Below the pieces are notes generated by a model. It saw nothing but the letters and a program-made list of their open reading frames with translations, made no database searches and was not told where the DNA came from. From assembly GCA_054601695.1 (NCBI GenBank), contig BAAHQB010000010.1, positions 496,001 through 560,000 of the forward strand: a stretch of 64,000 bases of DNA, in the 5' to 3' direction. The first letter of the stretch is position 1. Each line of letters opens with the position of its first letter. The translations under genes and the position numbers were made by a program. The stretch is from Amorphochlora amoebiformis (Eukaryota > Cercozoa > Chlorarachniophyceae). This document shows, piece after piece, positions 1-18,463 of this stretch.

Positions 1-91
1 ATATATATATATATATGTGTGTGTGTACAAATTTAATTTAATATAAATTGCAATATAAACATTTGTATGACACAATTTTGTTACATTTCAG

Positions 92-217
92 CACGCAGGA
101 AGTTTAAAGTTTTTGCAACTGAGCACGTCATCTAAGCCGCAAAACAACAAGAAAAAAGCGAAGGATCTTGTCATTATGGATTATTTTAGAAAATACCTGG
201 AAAACCCTAACCTTTAA
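92..217 (+). CDS. Terminal coding exon, unknown protein
   Basis: A clear 3' splice site (ttacatttcag) precedes a 41-codon open frame ending in TAA. The peptide begins HAGSLKFLQLSTSS, has a basic stretch QNNKKKAKD and ends with the aromatic tail MDYFRKYLENPNL. Its mixed composition contrasts with the Ile/Tyr-only frames of the TA repeats around it. It is read as the last exon of a plus-strand gene whose other exons lie before the window. I do not recognise the family. The exon call rests on the acceptor, the coding-like composition and the stop; phase cannot be checked because no upstream exon is visible. Confidence 0.5.
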   Translation, partial: HAGSLKFLQLSTSSKPQNNKKKAKDLVIMDYFRKYLENPNL

Positions 218-900
218 CTGGCACTCGAGCTCAGACTAGTCAGATGAGCTACTCTGTACTTACTATGCACTGGATGTAATTTAATGATATAAAAGATAAC
301 GTTCCAGGCTAGACCAGCGGCAATATTCTCACAGAATGGTACACTGCTAGCTATAGCTGGCTTTGGAAGAGATTTTCATGATTTTCATCTAAGACTTCCA
401 TGTGCGCATATCTAGACATTCTAGACATTCTGGTTAAAGTTCTAGAAGCTGGATAACTTATTTATATACTGGATATATGCTAGATATGGGCTGGGGATCG
501 CGAGGTACGATCAAATGTACTGATGTAGTTAATTATAATATAATATGCGCACTACATGTGGACAACATAATGCCCTGTCTATTCAGCAACACTAGCCGAC
601 TACAGACAAGAGTATGATATATTCCGATGGTAATTTGGTTGCAACTCTTAACATCTAGACTAAGTCTAGTAAGTATGCTGACATGATAGCTGAAGAATCT
701 CGAGAATGGCCACGATCATCGGCACCTAGTTCTGTAGTTCATGAGTATATGTTGATACATTTTTATATCATACATCTAGAACATGCCCATAATAATAGTA
801 TATCTAGATGTATACTATGACCATATACATGTATATATCAGTACAGATACTATGATTAAGTGAAATGAGATATTCACATTTGTATTGTAGAAGTACATAT
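218..900. other. CTAG-rich unique flank downstream of the terminal exon
   Basis: Non-repetitive sequence with no convincing exon. CTAG occurs about 13 times (for example the adjacent pair near 410-425), against about 3 expected by chance in this length. A second island of the same kind lies at 37.1-38.5 kb, also just after a terminal exon. It may be 3' UTR, a non-coding transcript or an old repeat. Confidence 0.5.
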
Positions 901-936
901 ACAAATACATTATCCAGATTATATTACATACATATA

Positions 937-968
<32 letters not shown>

Positions 969-1025
969 GTATATATGGATATTAAAGAAATATTTATACA
1001 AACATACATATATACATATATACAC

Positions 1026-1070
<45 letters not shown>

Positions 1071-1462
1071 ATATATATAAATACGTATATATGTACATAT
1101 ATATATATACATCTATATGTATATATTATATATATATATACATATATGTATTTGTACATATATCATCATATTTTATATACTTATGTCACTTACACATACA
1201 CTTATATTTAGTGTATATATATATATCTATTACTTAGGTATAACATCATGCATATGCACATATATATACATATATATATATATATGTATGTATATATATA
1301 ACATATATATATATATATATGTATGTAATGTATTAATGTAAATATATATACAGATATATTATATATATTATATATATTATATATATATATATATATAAAA
1401 GACAGTTAGACTCTCGAACTCAGTTAGATCTCAGGAAATCTTTGCGGTAAGGTCTTACGACG

Positions 1463-1623
1463 TCATGACGAAGTGCTTGTAGAGCCGTAATGAGCCATTC
1501 GACTGAGATTTCGAGACGTTGCGAGAATGCTTTGGGACATCATGAATAAAGTTGTGGACAAGCAACCTTCCACCTGCCGTGGTAAAGTTGTTCATATAAA
1601 ATACGTATGTATGTATATACTCA

Positions 1624-1665
<42 letters not shown>

Positions 1666-2042
1666 AAATTTACTCATGCATTTATATATATATATATATA
1701 TATATACATATACATATGTATATATATATATATATATGTTTAGGTATATAGAAAGGATATAATTAGTATAATAAAGGAAATCAAACAGTATTAATATACC
1801 TTAATTTAATATAAGGAATAAACTATAGCATAAAAGATATTGTAAAACACAAGATAGTCTAATTAAATCAAAGCTAATATGCTTGACATGATGTAGTAAA
1901 TAGTTAATTTGATATCATGGCATAACGAAAAGTACTGAAGGATAACTAGACGTAATACAATATTTTCTGCAATACAGCAATTTTATATTCGCGTATAATA
2001 ACATATAATACACATACCTCTTTTTTTATATAAATATATTAT

Positions 2043-2074
<32 letters not shown>

Positions 2075-2179
2075 TATATATGTAATGCACTTGATTACAC
2101 ACTCTAGTTTCTACTTACACGCATTATATACATGAATATATATGTACATATATATATGTATAATTGTACATATATATAC

Positions 2180-2251
<72 letters not shown>

Positions 2252-2804
2252 GCATATTTATGAAATATAGTGTATGTACATGCAACATACAAATGTGTGC
2301 ATACTCATGTGTATGTATATATATTGTATGTATATATATGCATATATGTGAATTTAAAAACGTATACACGCATATATAAATATATATGTATACTTACAAA
2401 AATGTTTATATACACCAATGTTTATGTATGTATATATCGATACATATACATATATATCGTATATGTATATATGTATAGATGTATATGTGTACATATGTAT
2501 ACATATGTATAGATGTATATTTATATATATGTGTATATACATATGTATATACGTGTATACATGTAAAATCATACATATACCTACAAAGATGTCTATGTGA
2601 ATATGTGTGTATGATTATATGTATACATCATGCATATTCATATACACAGTATAAATAAGATAATAAATAAGAATATATATATATATATATACAATATATA
2701 TTTATATATACACACATATATATATATATATATAATATAGTTTATTTTATATATATATATATATGTATATATATATGTAGATACATATATGTATATACAT
2801 ATAA

Positions 2805-2863
<59 letters not shown>

Positions 2864-3243
2864 CATATAACACACTGTGTAGTACTATACCTGAGCACTA
2901 TTGGCGTAATAGACGTAGAATCTAAAACATATAAACCAGATAACCAACAGAGTATAACCATTAACACTCTTAGCTCCTTTTTGCAACACTAAACACAAGA
3001 TGAACATATACATATGCAGCATACACGTGTATACATATATAATGTATATGTAAATGTATATATATATATATATATATATATTTACATATATTATATGTGT
3101 TATGTACACACCCATATACAGACATAAATTAAATATACATTACATATATATATATATGTATATACATATATACATACGTATATACATATATATTTATATA
3201 GTTACCTTGATACTTATATACATACATACATCTATATATATGT

Positions 3244-3276
<33 letters not shown>

Positions 3277-3324
3277 ATGTAGATATAATTATATGTACAA
3301 TATGCGCATATTTACATAACACAC

Positions 3325-3368
<44 letters not shown>

Positions 3369-3481
3369 TATTATATAATATATATGGATGCATATATATT
3401 TTGCATTCATATATATATATTATACAATATATATACACATATATATCTATATATATCTTTATACTACATATTTTTCTACGC

Positions 3482-3518
<37 letters not shown>

Positions 3519-3608
3519 TTATGTTTATACATGTATGTATGTGTATGCATGTCCTATGTTTATGTGTATCTGAACATACATGTGTGTTCTTACAAAAAGC
3601 CATACGTT

Positions 3609-3639
<31 letters not shown>

Positions 3640-4333
3640 TTGTAGATGCATATATATTATATATATATATATTTGTCATGTATATAGAATCTCTACCTAT
3701 ATATGGGTGTATGTGATAAAAATATATGAATATCTACATCGTGCATATAACCATTGCATAAATTATATGTATACACTTATATACACGTATGTATACATAT
3801 AACTACGGCCAACGATATAAATAGTATGAGAGGACGCAGGTTAATGACATTGATAGAGTATAGAAATATAGTCGAGGCTACGCTGGAAATCGTCACGGAT
3901 CTCAGACGGTCATATCTGGTACTAACCGGTAGGACCCGGTATTAGCGGGCCTAGATTACTATGTCACAGGCTGTGACTTAACGCCATATCACGCTAAAAA
4001 ATCTTCACGAAGATTCTGGAATATTCTCTACGTACATACCCGCTTTGTCCCAACAAGTTATTTATAACCCAACTGGCATATCCAAGCAGTCTAATTCAAG
4101 AGGGTCTCAAACTGAATTAAGGACAATAGTGCGCCAACAATATATAAATATACATACGAAATTCTATTTTTATACATAAATATATATTACATAAATATAC
4201 ATATACTTACAAATATATACATATATATATATTATATATATACATACATATATGCATATATAAAAATAAAACATATGTATGTATATATATATTATATATA
4301 TTTATATACATGTATATATAAAAATAAAACATA

Positions 4334-4374
<41 letters not shown>

Positions 4375-4790
4375 GTGTGTGTAAGATAAACACAAAATGA
4401 CCACACAATTACATGCATATTATACGTGTATTATTATTTTTATATTATGTTATATATATATATGTATATATATATATTATATATATATTATATGTACAGG
4501 TATATTCACATACACACATAAGGAACACCTGCATATCACGAGTATCACATGGAGGTCAAATCACTGTATTTACATACACCGACACACATATATAGCAGAA
4601 GGTTGCATGTCACCCAGTAAGAAGAAGCGGCACATAGAGGGTGAGATCGGTGGCGATCGAGTAGTTTCGGGACTCCCACTCCACTGATGCGTGTAAATGT
4701 ATGACTATACACATACGCACACATATATATATATATTTATATATTATATATATATATATCTATCTATATCTGTAAATATATAAATATATT

Positions 4791-4830
<40 letters not shown>

Positions 4831-5058
4831 TATACACATACACACACACACACATATATATATTATACATATATATATATATATGTATGTATGTATGTAT
4901 GTACTTGTATGGAAATTGCTTACACAAGCAAATCTACATATATAGTACATATATATAGATATATACATATGTAAGAATATACATTATCAATATATATATA
5001 TACACATATATACATATATATTTATATAAATATATGTACATATATATATATATAATTT

Positions 5059-5091
<33 letters not shown>

Positions 5092-5252
5092 GTACATATA
5101 CAGATACATGATTATAGAAGCACATATGCATACACTCATTCACATATACACACTGATATAATCATTATATGAATCGATGCACTACCGTCCTCGGATATCT
5201 TTCGATTGCCCGTAAAATCCTGATATATGGCTGCGCCCACAGCCACCATAAG
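1463..5252 (-). CDS. Membrane-protein gene 3' end, three exons (unknown family)
   Basis: Exons on the minus strand are 5186-5252, 2891-2988 and 1463-1573. Exon 1 ([20 protein letters not shown]) ends one base into a codon at GACG|gtagtg. Exon 2 starts after gtgtttag, needs one base, reads [19 protein letters not shown] and on into an aromatic membrane segment, and ends in phase 0 at CTCAG|gtatag. Exon 3 starts after taccacggcag and ends with the Ser/Thr-rich tail [13 protein letters not shown] and TGA. The phases agree throughout. Two cautions apply: exon 3 is also open in another frame (ending LYKHFVMTS at 1455), and exon 2 has a second open hydrophobic frame. The family is not recognised. 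Confidence 0.4.
3801..4140 (+). mobile_element. TA-inserted inverted-repeat element, copy 1 (diverged)
   Basis: Unique block between TA tracts, related to the copies at 8.07, 10.03, 23.9, 28.5 and 49.2 kb. Shared pieces are the 'catatctggtactaaccgg' region, the 'cacgaagattctggaatat' region and the end GTGCGCCAACAA, the inverse of the family start TTGTTAGCGCAC. The left end is decayed. It has no ORF. Confidence 0.6.
4596..4687 (+). CDS. Possible terminal exon, unknown protein
   Basis: An acceptor formed at the end of repeat sequence (cacatatatag) precedes an open frame [20 protein letters not shown] with a basic cluster (SKKKRH), ending at TGA (4685-4687). A good donor, GAGG|gtgaga, also occurs inside near 4640, so it could be an internal exon instead. 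It stands alone between microsatellites, and the family is not recognised. Confidence 0.35.
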
Positions 5253-5458
5253 CTCAATATTTAAATGCGCACACATTCATATTCATATTCCAAGTATCCA
5301 AATATCCAACAATCCAAATGTTAAAAAGAGACATCCAAAATCCAATACACATCCATGAAAAATACTCAGATAGATTCGAAGATTCTAGTTTAGGCGAAAG
5401 TGACTCTCTCTCACACACACACATATATATATATATGTATTTACACACACACACATAC

Positions 5459-5497
<39 letters not shown>

Positions 5498-5500
5498 CAC

Positions 5501-5558
<58 letters not shown>

Positions 5559-5579
5559 GTACATATACATATCTGTATA

Positions 5580-5810
5580 TCAGCATTTGCGAAAATTAAA
5601 AAAAAAGGGAAGAAAATTGGCTTTTGTTGCTCGATTTAAGGTGCTAATAACAAAATAATAGTATTACGGTAAGTTGCAAACAACGACTAGTGATTTAAAT
5701 AGTAATAATTCGGTAAAACATTGTTCGGTTTGTACCGTAGTAAGAACGATTGGCACCATCACAAGAAACCTGTTTTAGTGCATGCTTATGATAATATCGT
5801 TATGTCACAT
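5580..5810. other. AT-rich unique spacer
   Basis: Non-repetitive AT-rich sequence. The only exon-like object is a 28-nt segment at 5641-5668 on the plus strand between a pyrimidine-rich acceptor and gtaagtt; it is too short to call. I see no other feature. Confidence 0.4.
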
Positions 5811-5951
5811 TTGTATGTATATATATAATATACATGTATATGTATATGTATGTATACATATATATTTTATACATATTATATACCTATGATTATTCAGATA
5901 TAATGGTACATACATACATGCACACACACACACACATACACGCATGCATAT

Positions 5952-6007
<56 letters not shown>

Positions 6008-6063
6008 ATAGAATATATATGAACGTCCAAATATTGTAATATATATATATATATATGAATAAA

Positions 6064-6097
<34 letters not shown>

Positions 6098-6132
6098 ACA
6101 TACATTTACGTTCTATATTGTACGTCTATTAG

Positions 6133-6180
<48 letters not shown>

Positions 6181-6189
6181 TTTATATGT

Positions 6190-6231
<42 letters not shown>

Positions 6232-6302
6232 GTACAATATCTCTCTCTCTATACATACATAAATATACATGCATACATACACCCACATATATGCATATAT
6301 AT

Positions 6303-6333
<31 letters not shown>

Positions 6334-6402
6334 TGGTATAATATGTGTATGTATATGTATACACACACAGACATATATGTATATATATATATATATATAT
6401 AA

Positions 6403-6433
<31 letters not shown>

Positions 6434-6436
6434 GTG

Positions 6437-6541
<105 letters not shown>

Positions 6542-6976
6542 ATATATATTGCAGACCTTACAAAGTATTACCCACATATACATATAACATACAGCAAAAT
6601 ATTTAAACATATACTTAGTATTATATATATATATATTATGTAGTAATTATACTACAATACATATAGTGTGTGTGTTACACATGCAACTACCGGCACATCT
6701 TACGAAGTGATGCCACCTGCAATCAATATTCAAAGAAATACGCTTTCAGCTTGAATACATCTTAAAAATAACAATTTACCCACACATCCCTCCGACACAC
6801 TAAATACTTAATTAGGTGTACGTATCTCTATATATGAACATCATTTAGATATTTATATATATATACACATATATTTATATTTATATACATAAATATTTAT
6901 TTCATCCATACGTATTACGAACAATCACATACACATACATACGTGCATGCATATATCAGAGTAAAATACCTGTCGT

Positions 6977-7658
6977 TCATGCACCGAACGCGTCTTTGTC
7001 GTCCTCGTTGATCCTATGGCCGATGACCTAGAAAGAGAGAGGAAGAGAGGGAAGAAGAATGAAAACAATCAGTGTCTATGAGGGTTTGCTCCTCCGTTCG
7101 ACTCTGGGGGGAGCGGAATGACTGAGTTCTATCACAGAGCCTTGTCACTGTGTCAACCTACGGTAACCATGTCCTATCACACTATGGTGCTTAGGGATAG
7201 TGTTAGGTTTATGCCCCTCGTGCAACATTTACAGAAGATGTAAAAATATGTTCTGCGGCATGGATATGTACAAGAGGTGTATGATCCGCTTGAGCGTACC
7301 CTGGCCGTGTAACCACGTTACACAGCCGTGGGAGCAGCAGTGGGCCGTGTAAGTATGTACATGGGCGCAGAGTATGTATCCTTAGAATTAATGGTTACGG
7401 GAGATCATGACCTTGAGAACATGTATATTACTGTGAAAGTTACCTTGAGTTGGGCTTTCGCTTCGTCTTTGTCTCACGTGCGTGGCGAGTACCCCTGGCT
7501 TCCCTGTCGAGAGGGGGAAATGACGATAGGCTTGACTTTGCACTGCCTTTGGCAAAGTCATTACCCATGTTAGCCTGGAATTTGTGAGTATGCTTTTATG
7601 CATATATATATATATTATATATTTATATACATATACGTGTATGTATACATATGTTTGT

Positions 7659-7700
<42 letters not shown>

Positions 7701-8013
7701 TTTACATATATGTATCTGTGTATAATACACACATACATGCATGTATACATACAGTTAATTTCCACACATATAAACAGATCTGGACACAAATTATTCCTTA
7801 CTGCAAAAACTCATGCCTTAATGTGTATGAACCTTTTGTGGAATGATGGCACGGCCTCCCTTGAGAAGATACGACTTCTCGCTCGGCTTCTCGTCTGGTC
7901 CTCTACTCTTGTCCGCAAAGCCGGCGGTGGAAAAGCCGGAGTCATCGTTCGATTTCTTGCGATCCGTGGACCCTGATCTGATGACATAATGTATATATGT
8001 ATGTATGTATTGC

Positions 8014-8064
<51 letters not shown>

Positions 8065-8495
8065 ATTGCTAATGCATCGTTGTAAGTGCACACTTAGACT
8101 TGGCGTACACGTAGGTATCTGTAATGTGCGACAGAGTTATGATAGATATTTCCGAGATCTCTTGAGATCCCGGGAGATTACCTTGCCGGTAGTTCTGGGT
8201 AGTACCCGGTAGCACCGGGCTTCCAATACCGTGACACAATGTGACGTCACGCCATATAACGCTTGCAGAGCTTTCCCGAAGATTCGAGAGTGTTCGAGAA
8301 GGTATAACGTTCATAAAATTTCCTGAATGACTGCCCGAGAATTTCCCGCATCGTTTGTCTTAATCCCATAATCCAAACGGATTACAGCCATACCCTGGAC
8401 TGCGCTACCAGAGTTAATTGCCTAGCATATTACCGGTGTACCAGACCGCTACACTAACAATGTATACACACACACATATATACATATATACATAC

Positions 8496-8540
<45 letters not shown>

Positions 8541-8630
8541 AAAATATATATATAGTTAATTGCCTAGCATATTACCGGTGTACCAGACCGCTACACTAAC
8601 AATATATACACAAACACACACACACACACG

Positions 8631-8706
<76 letters not shown>

Positions 8707-9085
8707 GTGTGTGCAATACTAAAGATGGCACCTGGCGCTGAGGTCGTCAGGAGGCATGGACAGCAGTGACTAATTCAATTATAACATGGAAACAAAATAC
8801 CAATATCAATTTAAATTCCTCAGATCATCAATAAACTTTCTTAGAACATAAACTGCTTCTCTCTCTCTCCCTTTTCTCTCCCTCTTTCTCCTTGTTCTCC
8901 TTCCTCTCTCTCTCTCTCCTTGTTTTCCTCCCTCCTTGTCCCTTCCTCTGTGTAGATATTATACGTATATATACCTACACCTATATTTGTATACATATGT
9001 GTGTATATGTATGTATATGTATACATATATCCCTCTAGTTGCACTGAAGCTCGAGAGAGTTTTTCAGTATTTCATAAATACATAT

Positions 9086-9125
<40 letters not shown>

Positions 9126-9243
9126 GTGTGTGTGTGTATTTATATCTATGTGTGTGCGTACAGAAGTGCTTTCTTGATTGTTGATTGAGATACCTTCTGA
9201 TCGTGGGAAGTCTTGTCGGTGCTTCGGTTGTCTCTCCTTCCAT
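6977..9243 (-). CDS. Complete small gene, 81-codon spliced ORF, unknown
   Basis: Three minus-strand exons give a complete ORF. Exon 1 (9194-9286) carries ATG at 9243 and reads MEGETTEAPTRLPTIR, ending AGAAG|gtatct in phase 2. Exon 2 (7833-7977) is Lys/Asp/Ser-rich (DRKKSNDDSGFSTAGFADKS) and ends YLLKGGRAIIPQK at CAAAAG|gttcat in phase 0. Exon 3 (6977-7027) follows the strong tract ctctctttctag and reads VIGHRINEDDKDAFGA then TGA. The product is a hydrophilic, probably disordered cytosolic or nuclear protein that I do not recognise. Between exons 2 and 3 lies another well-flanked segment (7444-7503) that would bring a stop in this frame. A rival seven-exon phase chain through other frames exists but has poorer codon character. 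The intron after exon 1 carries a MITE. Confidence 0.5.
8066..8460 (+). mobile_element. TA-inserted inverted-repeat element, copy 2
   Basis: About 395 bp. It starts TTGCTAATGCATCG and ends CGCTACACTAACAA, imperfect terminal inverted repeats, with TA microsatellite on both sides. Internal hallmarks are GAGATCTCTTGAGATC, repeated GTAGTACCCGGTAG-like steps, the CRE palindrome TGACGTCA near 8243 and TTCGAGA near 8290. There is no transposase, so it is non-autonomous. It lies in an intron of the 7.0-9.2 kb gene. Confidence 0.7.
8554..8602 (+). repeat. Duplicate of the right end of MITE copy 2
   Basis: The last 49 bp of the element at 8066-8460, including the inverted-repeat end CTACACTAACAA, are repeated almost exactly after about 90 bp of TA repeat. 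This looks like slippage or unequal exchange between TA tracts. Confidence 0.75.
8725..8773 (+). CDS. Possible terminal exon with poly(A) signal
   Basis: After tgcaatactaaag an open frame reads WHLALRSSGGMDSSD and stops at TAA (8771-8773). AATAAA follows at 8830-8835, about 60 bp downstream, as expected for a 3' UTR. The exon is only 49 nt, the acceptor is weak, and it would lie inside an intron of the minus-strand gene, so it is tentative. Confidence 0.33.
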
Positions 9244-9482
9244 ATGAGGAGTCCATTCCACGTGATGCTCGAGACGGCATCATCACCTGATGCATATACA
9301 TTCGTGTACATTTACATCAGTGTAAATATATGCATTTGTGCATAGTTTATATTAATGTACACAAAATATGCATTATATTAAGATATATAACATAATATAT
9401 TGTATATATATAATATATATATATATATATGTGTATAATACTTATTTGTATGTATATACTATTTATGTATACATGTATATAT

Positions 9483-9518
<36 letters not shown>

Positions 9519-9537
9519 TATACACATATATACATAG

Positions 9538-9586
<49 letters not shown>

Positions 9587-9625
9587 TATACATGTATATA
9601 TCGAAATATATATATATATATATAA

Positions 9626-9670
<45 letters not shown>

Positions 9671-9709
9671 GTGCACTATATACACGCAGAAATATGCCCA
9701 TGTTGATAC

Positions 9710-9815
9710 CTCCTTAATCGAGGAATATATGACATAAAAGCTATATTCCGCATAGCATCCCACGCCCAAAGCCGTGATAGCTGTTGATCCGTGCCGGATA
9801 GCCTCGTATATTCGA
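9710..9815 (-). CDS. Internal exon with hydrophobic segment, unknown
   Basis: The acceptor acgctgttcag and donor AAGGAG|gtatca flank 106 nt. The frame reads [20 protein letters not shown] then [14 protein letters not shown]: one basic turn followed by a likely membrane helix. It enters in phase 2 and leaves in phase 0. Its phase does not lead into the start-codon frame of the 81-codon ORF downstream, so it is probably part of another minus-strand transcript. Not recognised. Confidence 0.45.
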
Positions 9816-9915
9816 CTGAACAGCGTGCATGTGTACATATATGTATATTTATGTTTACATACACACACAGATATATATATATATATATGTATCATATGTA
9901 AATTAAATGTATGTA

Positions 9916-9947
<32 letters not shown>

Positions 9948-9987
9948 GTATATATTTACAAATATATGTATGTACATAAATTCAAAT

Positions 9988-10027
<40 letters not shown>

Positions 10028-10029
<2 letters not shown>

Positions 10030-10430
10030 GTTAATGCATCGTTGTAGTGGCATAGTTGGACTTGGCGTGAATGGTAGGTGCCTGCACAGTTCGACAAAGT
10101 TGTGATAGGTATGCCCGAGATCGCTAGAGATCCCGGAAATTGCTCGAAGATTACCTTGCGGTAGTACCGGGTAGTACCGGGCTTCCATATATACCGTGAC
10201 ACAACGTGACGTCACGCTGTCACGCTTCCCGAAGCTTCCAGTGTGTTCGAGAAGTTAGCTACAATTTTCTGAATAAATGCCTGAGAATTTCCCTCTATCA
10301 TTGTCTGACATAATCAAAACTGACAACAGTCGACCTCGGACAACTACCACACGCTGCACCACCAGAGTTCATTGCACAGCATATTACCGGTGGGCCGAAC
10401 CAGATTACCATCCTGCCGGACCTCTGCACT
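10028..10430 (+). mobile_element. TA-inserted inverted-repeat element, copy 3
   Basis: Starts TTGTTAATGCATCG after a TA tract and runs colinearly with copy 2 (TAGTACCGGGTAGTACCGGG, the CRE palindrome near 10206, GTGTTCGAGAAG, CAGCATATTACCGGTG). The right end has decayed. It is non-coding. Confidence 0.68.
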
Positions 10431-10482
10431 ATACACATATATATATACACACACATATATATATATATACTTTTCATATATT

Positions 10483-10518
<36 letters not shown>

Positions 10519-10520
10519 CA

Positions 10521-10566
<46 letters not shown>

Positions 10567-10617
10567 TATATATATTATATATGTATATATATATATTATA
10601 TTTAAATGTATATAGAC

Positions 10618-10897
10618 ATACTCGTCATATGAATATATATACATATATATATATATGTATATATATATGCATTATATATGTATATATATATATATATATA
10701 TACATACATACATATACATACATACATATGTATGTATATATATATATATACATATATATATAGATGTATATATATGTATATGTATGCATGCATATATATA
10801 ACATACAATGATAGATAGAAATATATACTCGTCATATATCGACATAAGCACTCTATACACACACACATATGTATGTATATATATATATATTTATGTA

Positions 10898-10950
<53 letters not shown>

Positions 10951-11113
10951 ATGATGAAATACGTAGTCATCGAATATGGACGCAAGCAGCATGTATATCT
11001 ATGTACATATAAATCCATATGTATATATAAATATATATATGCGTATATCCATATATGTAATATTATGTATATATATATAATATGTATATTATACATATGT
11101 AATACACCCAAGC

Positions 11114-11158
<45 letters not shown>

Positions 11159-11167
11159 ATATTTAAT

Positions 11168-11209
<42 letters not shown>

Positions 11210-11276
11210 CAATGATAGATACAAATATGTACTCGTCACTGCATATGTAGAGCAGCATATATTTATAGATATAAAC

Positions 11277-11317
<41 letters not shown>

Positions 11318-11406
11318 TATATTATACATACTCGTCATATGTCGAGGTAAGTAGCATTCCTATAAGCTGTGTGACGAGATAGACGCTAGACGTCAGATAT
11401 GGGATC
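10618..11406 (-). repeat. Array of five exon-fragment copies (MLL-S-YDEY motif)
   Basis: On the minus strand the segment ending ...TATGACGAGTAT recurs near 11328-11357, 11229-11258, 10963-10998, 10826-10851 and 10618-10635. Translated in the same register the copies read [38 protein letters not shown] and YDEY. Each is followed by GTATAA, ATATTT, GTATTT, ATATTT or GTCTAT, an intact or decayed donor. Only the first has a full exon upstream. TA repeats separate the copies. Confidence 0.6.
11328..11406 (-). CDS. Internal exon with membrane segment, head of the copy array
   Basis: The acceptor gttcatacgttag and donor GAGTAT|gtataa flank 79 nt. The frame reads [20 protein letters not shown] then STYDEY, a probable transmembrane helix with an acidic end. 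It enters in phase 2 and leaves in phase 0. A second copy at 10963-10998 (IYMLLASIFDDY) also has both splice sites in phase 0/0 and could be an alternative exon. The gene is not identified. Confidence 0.45.
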
Positions 11407-11562
11407 CTAACGTATGAACAATATATTTGCAAAAATAAATATTCAGATATATAAAAATTGTATATATATATATATATATTAAATTCAAAGTATATACATA
11501 CATATATATATATATACTTGTGTATGTATATGTACATTATATTGTAATATAAGCACATATAT

Positions 11563-11610
<48 letters not shown>

Positions 11611-11642
11611 TATGCGTATACACATTGTTGTAATATACATGC

Positions 11643-11698
<56 letters not shown>

Positions 11699-11789
11699 TA
11701 TAATTTGGGTATAAATGTACATATGTATGTGCGTGTTAAAATTTATGTAAATATATACTACATATATATACACATACACACACACACAC

Positions 11790-11827
<38 letters not shown>

Positions 11828-12039
11828 ATCTTCACACACTTGTATTTGCATATATCTTCATATATTCATAAATCCATATATATATATATTTAAATATATG
11901 TACATATGCATATATATATATGTATATATATACATATACATATATATTATGATGTGCATATTATGAAAACGTGCTAAATATATATTCAACACATACACAC
12001 ACACACACACAAATACGTGTATATACATGTGTGTATATG

Positions 12040-12073
<34 letters not shown>

Positions 12074-12097
12074 ATATGTATTACATATATTGAAATA

Positions 12098-12134
<37 letters not shown>

Positions 12135-12223
12135 TCTCTCTCTAAATATACGCATGCATATATACATACATATATATATATATATATATTCTCTCTCTAA
12201 ATATATACATGCATATATGTGTA

Positions 12224-17328
<5,105 letters not shown>

Positions 17329-17606
17329 CTAATATATACATGTATATATATATATGTATATATATAAATATATATATACATATATGTATATATTATATAT
17401 TTTTGTATATATATGTATATATAGATATATATTATATAGGAATATCGCGTTTTGTACATATAAATTTTTTCTTTACATATATATATATATGCAATATATA
17501 TATATATATATACCTATATGTATATATATCTATATTTCTTTGTATATATATATGTATGTACATACATACATATATGTGAATATATATTTACATACATATA
17601 CATATG

Positions 17607-18118
<512 letters not shown>

Positions 18119-18463
18119 TTATGTGCGGCGGGTGAGTAAGAAAAGGGATAGAAAAAGGAATGAGTAGAATAGAGAAAGTTTAAGAAAGATGAGGTTAGCG
18201 AGAAGCATTCGGGAAAAAGAGTATGGATTGTAGGGATATATTCATCAAAATTGGAAGTTGTGACGGACGCGTTGAGATGCTTCTGGACGCGCACACCCGA
18301 AGACTCGCTGCCTCGTGGGCGGCGACCGCCGACCATGAGACTGAGGAGAAAAGGAAATGAGATCATGCGAGACCAATACCAACCGAAACTGAAATTCGAG
18401 GCAAAGTGAAAATCTATGCCCAAGAAATCGAAACGGAACTCAATTCGAATTAGGAGATGAAAT

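Noticed and set aside
6691-6716. 26-nt minus exon VASLRKMC with excellent acceptor
   Set aside because: Two possible donors and no phase partner; too short to list as a feature, but worth checking against RNA.
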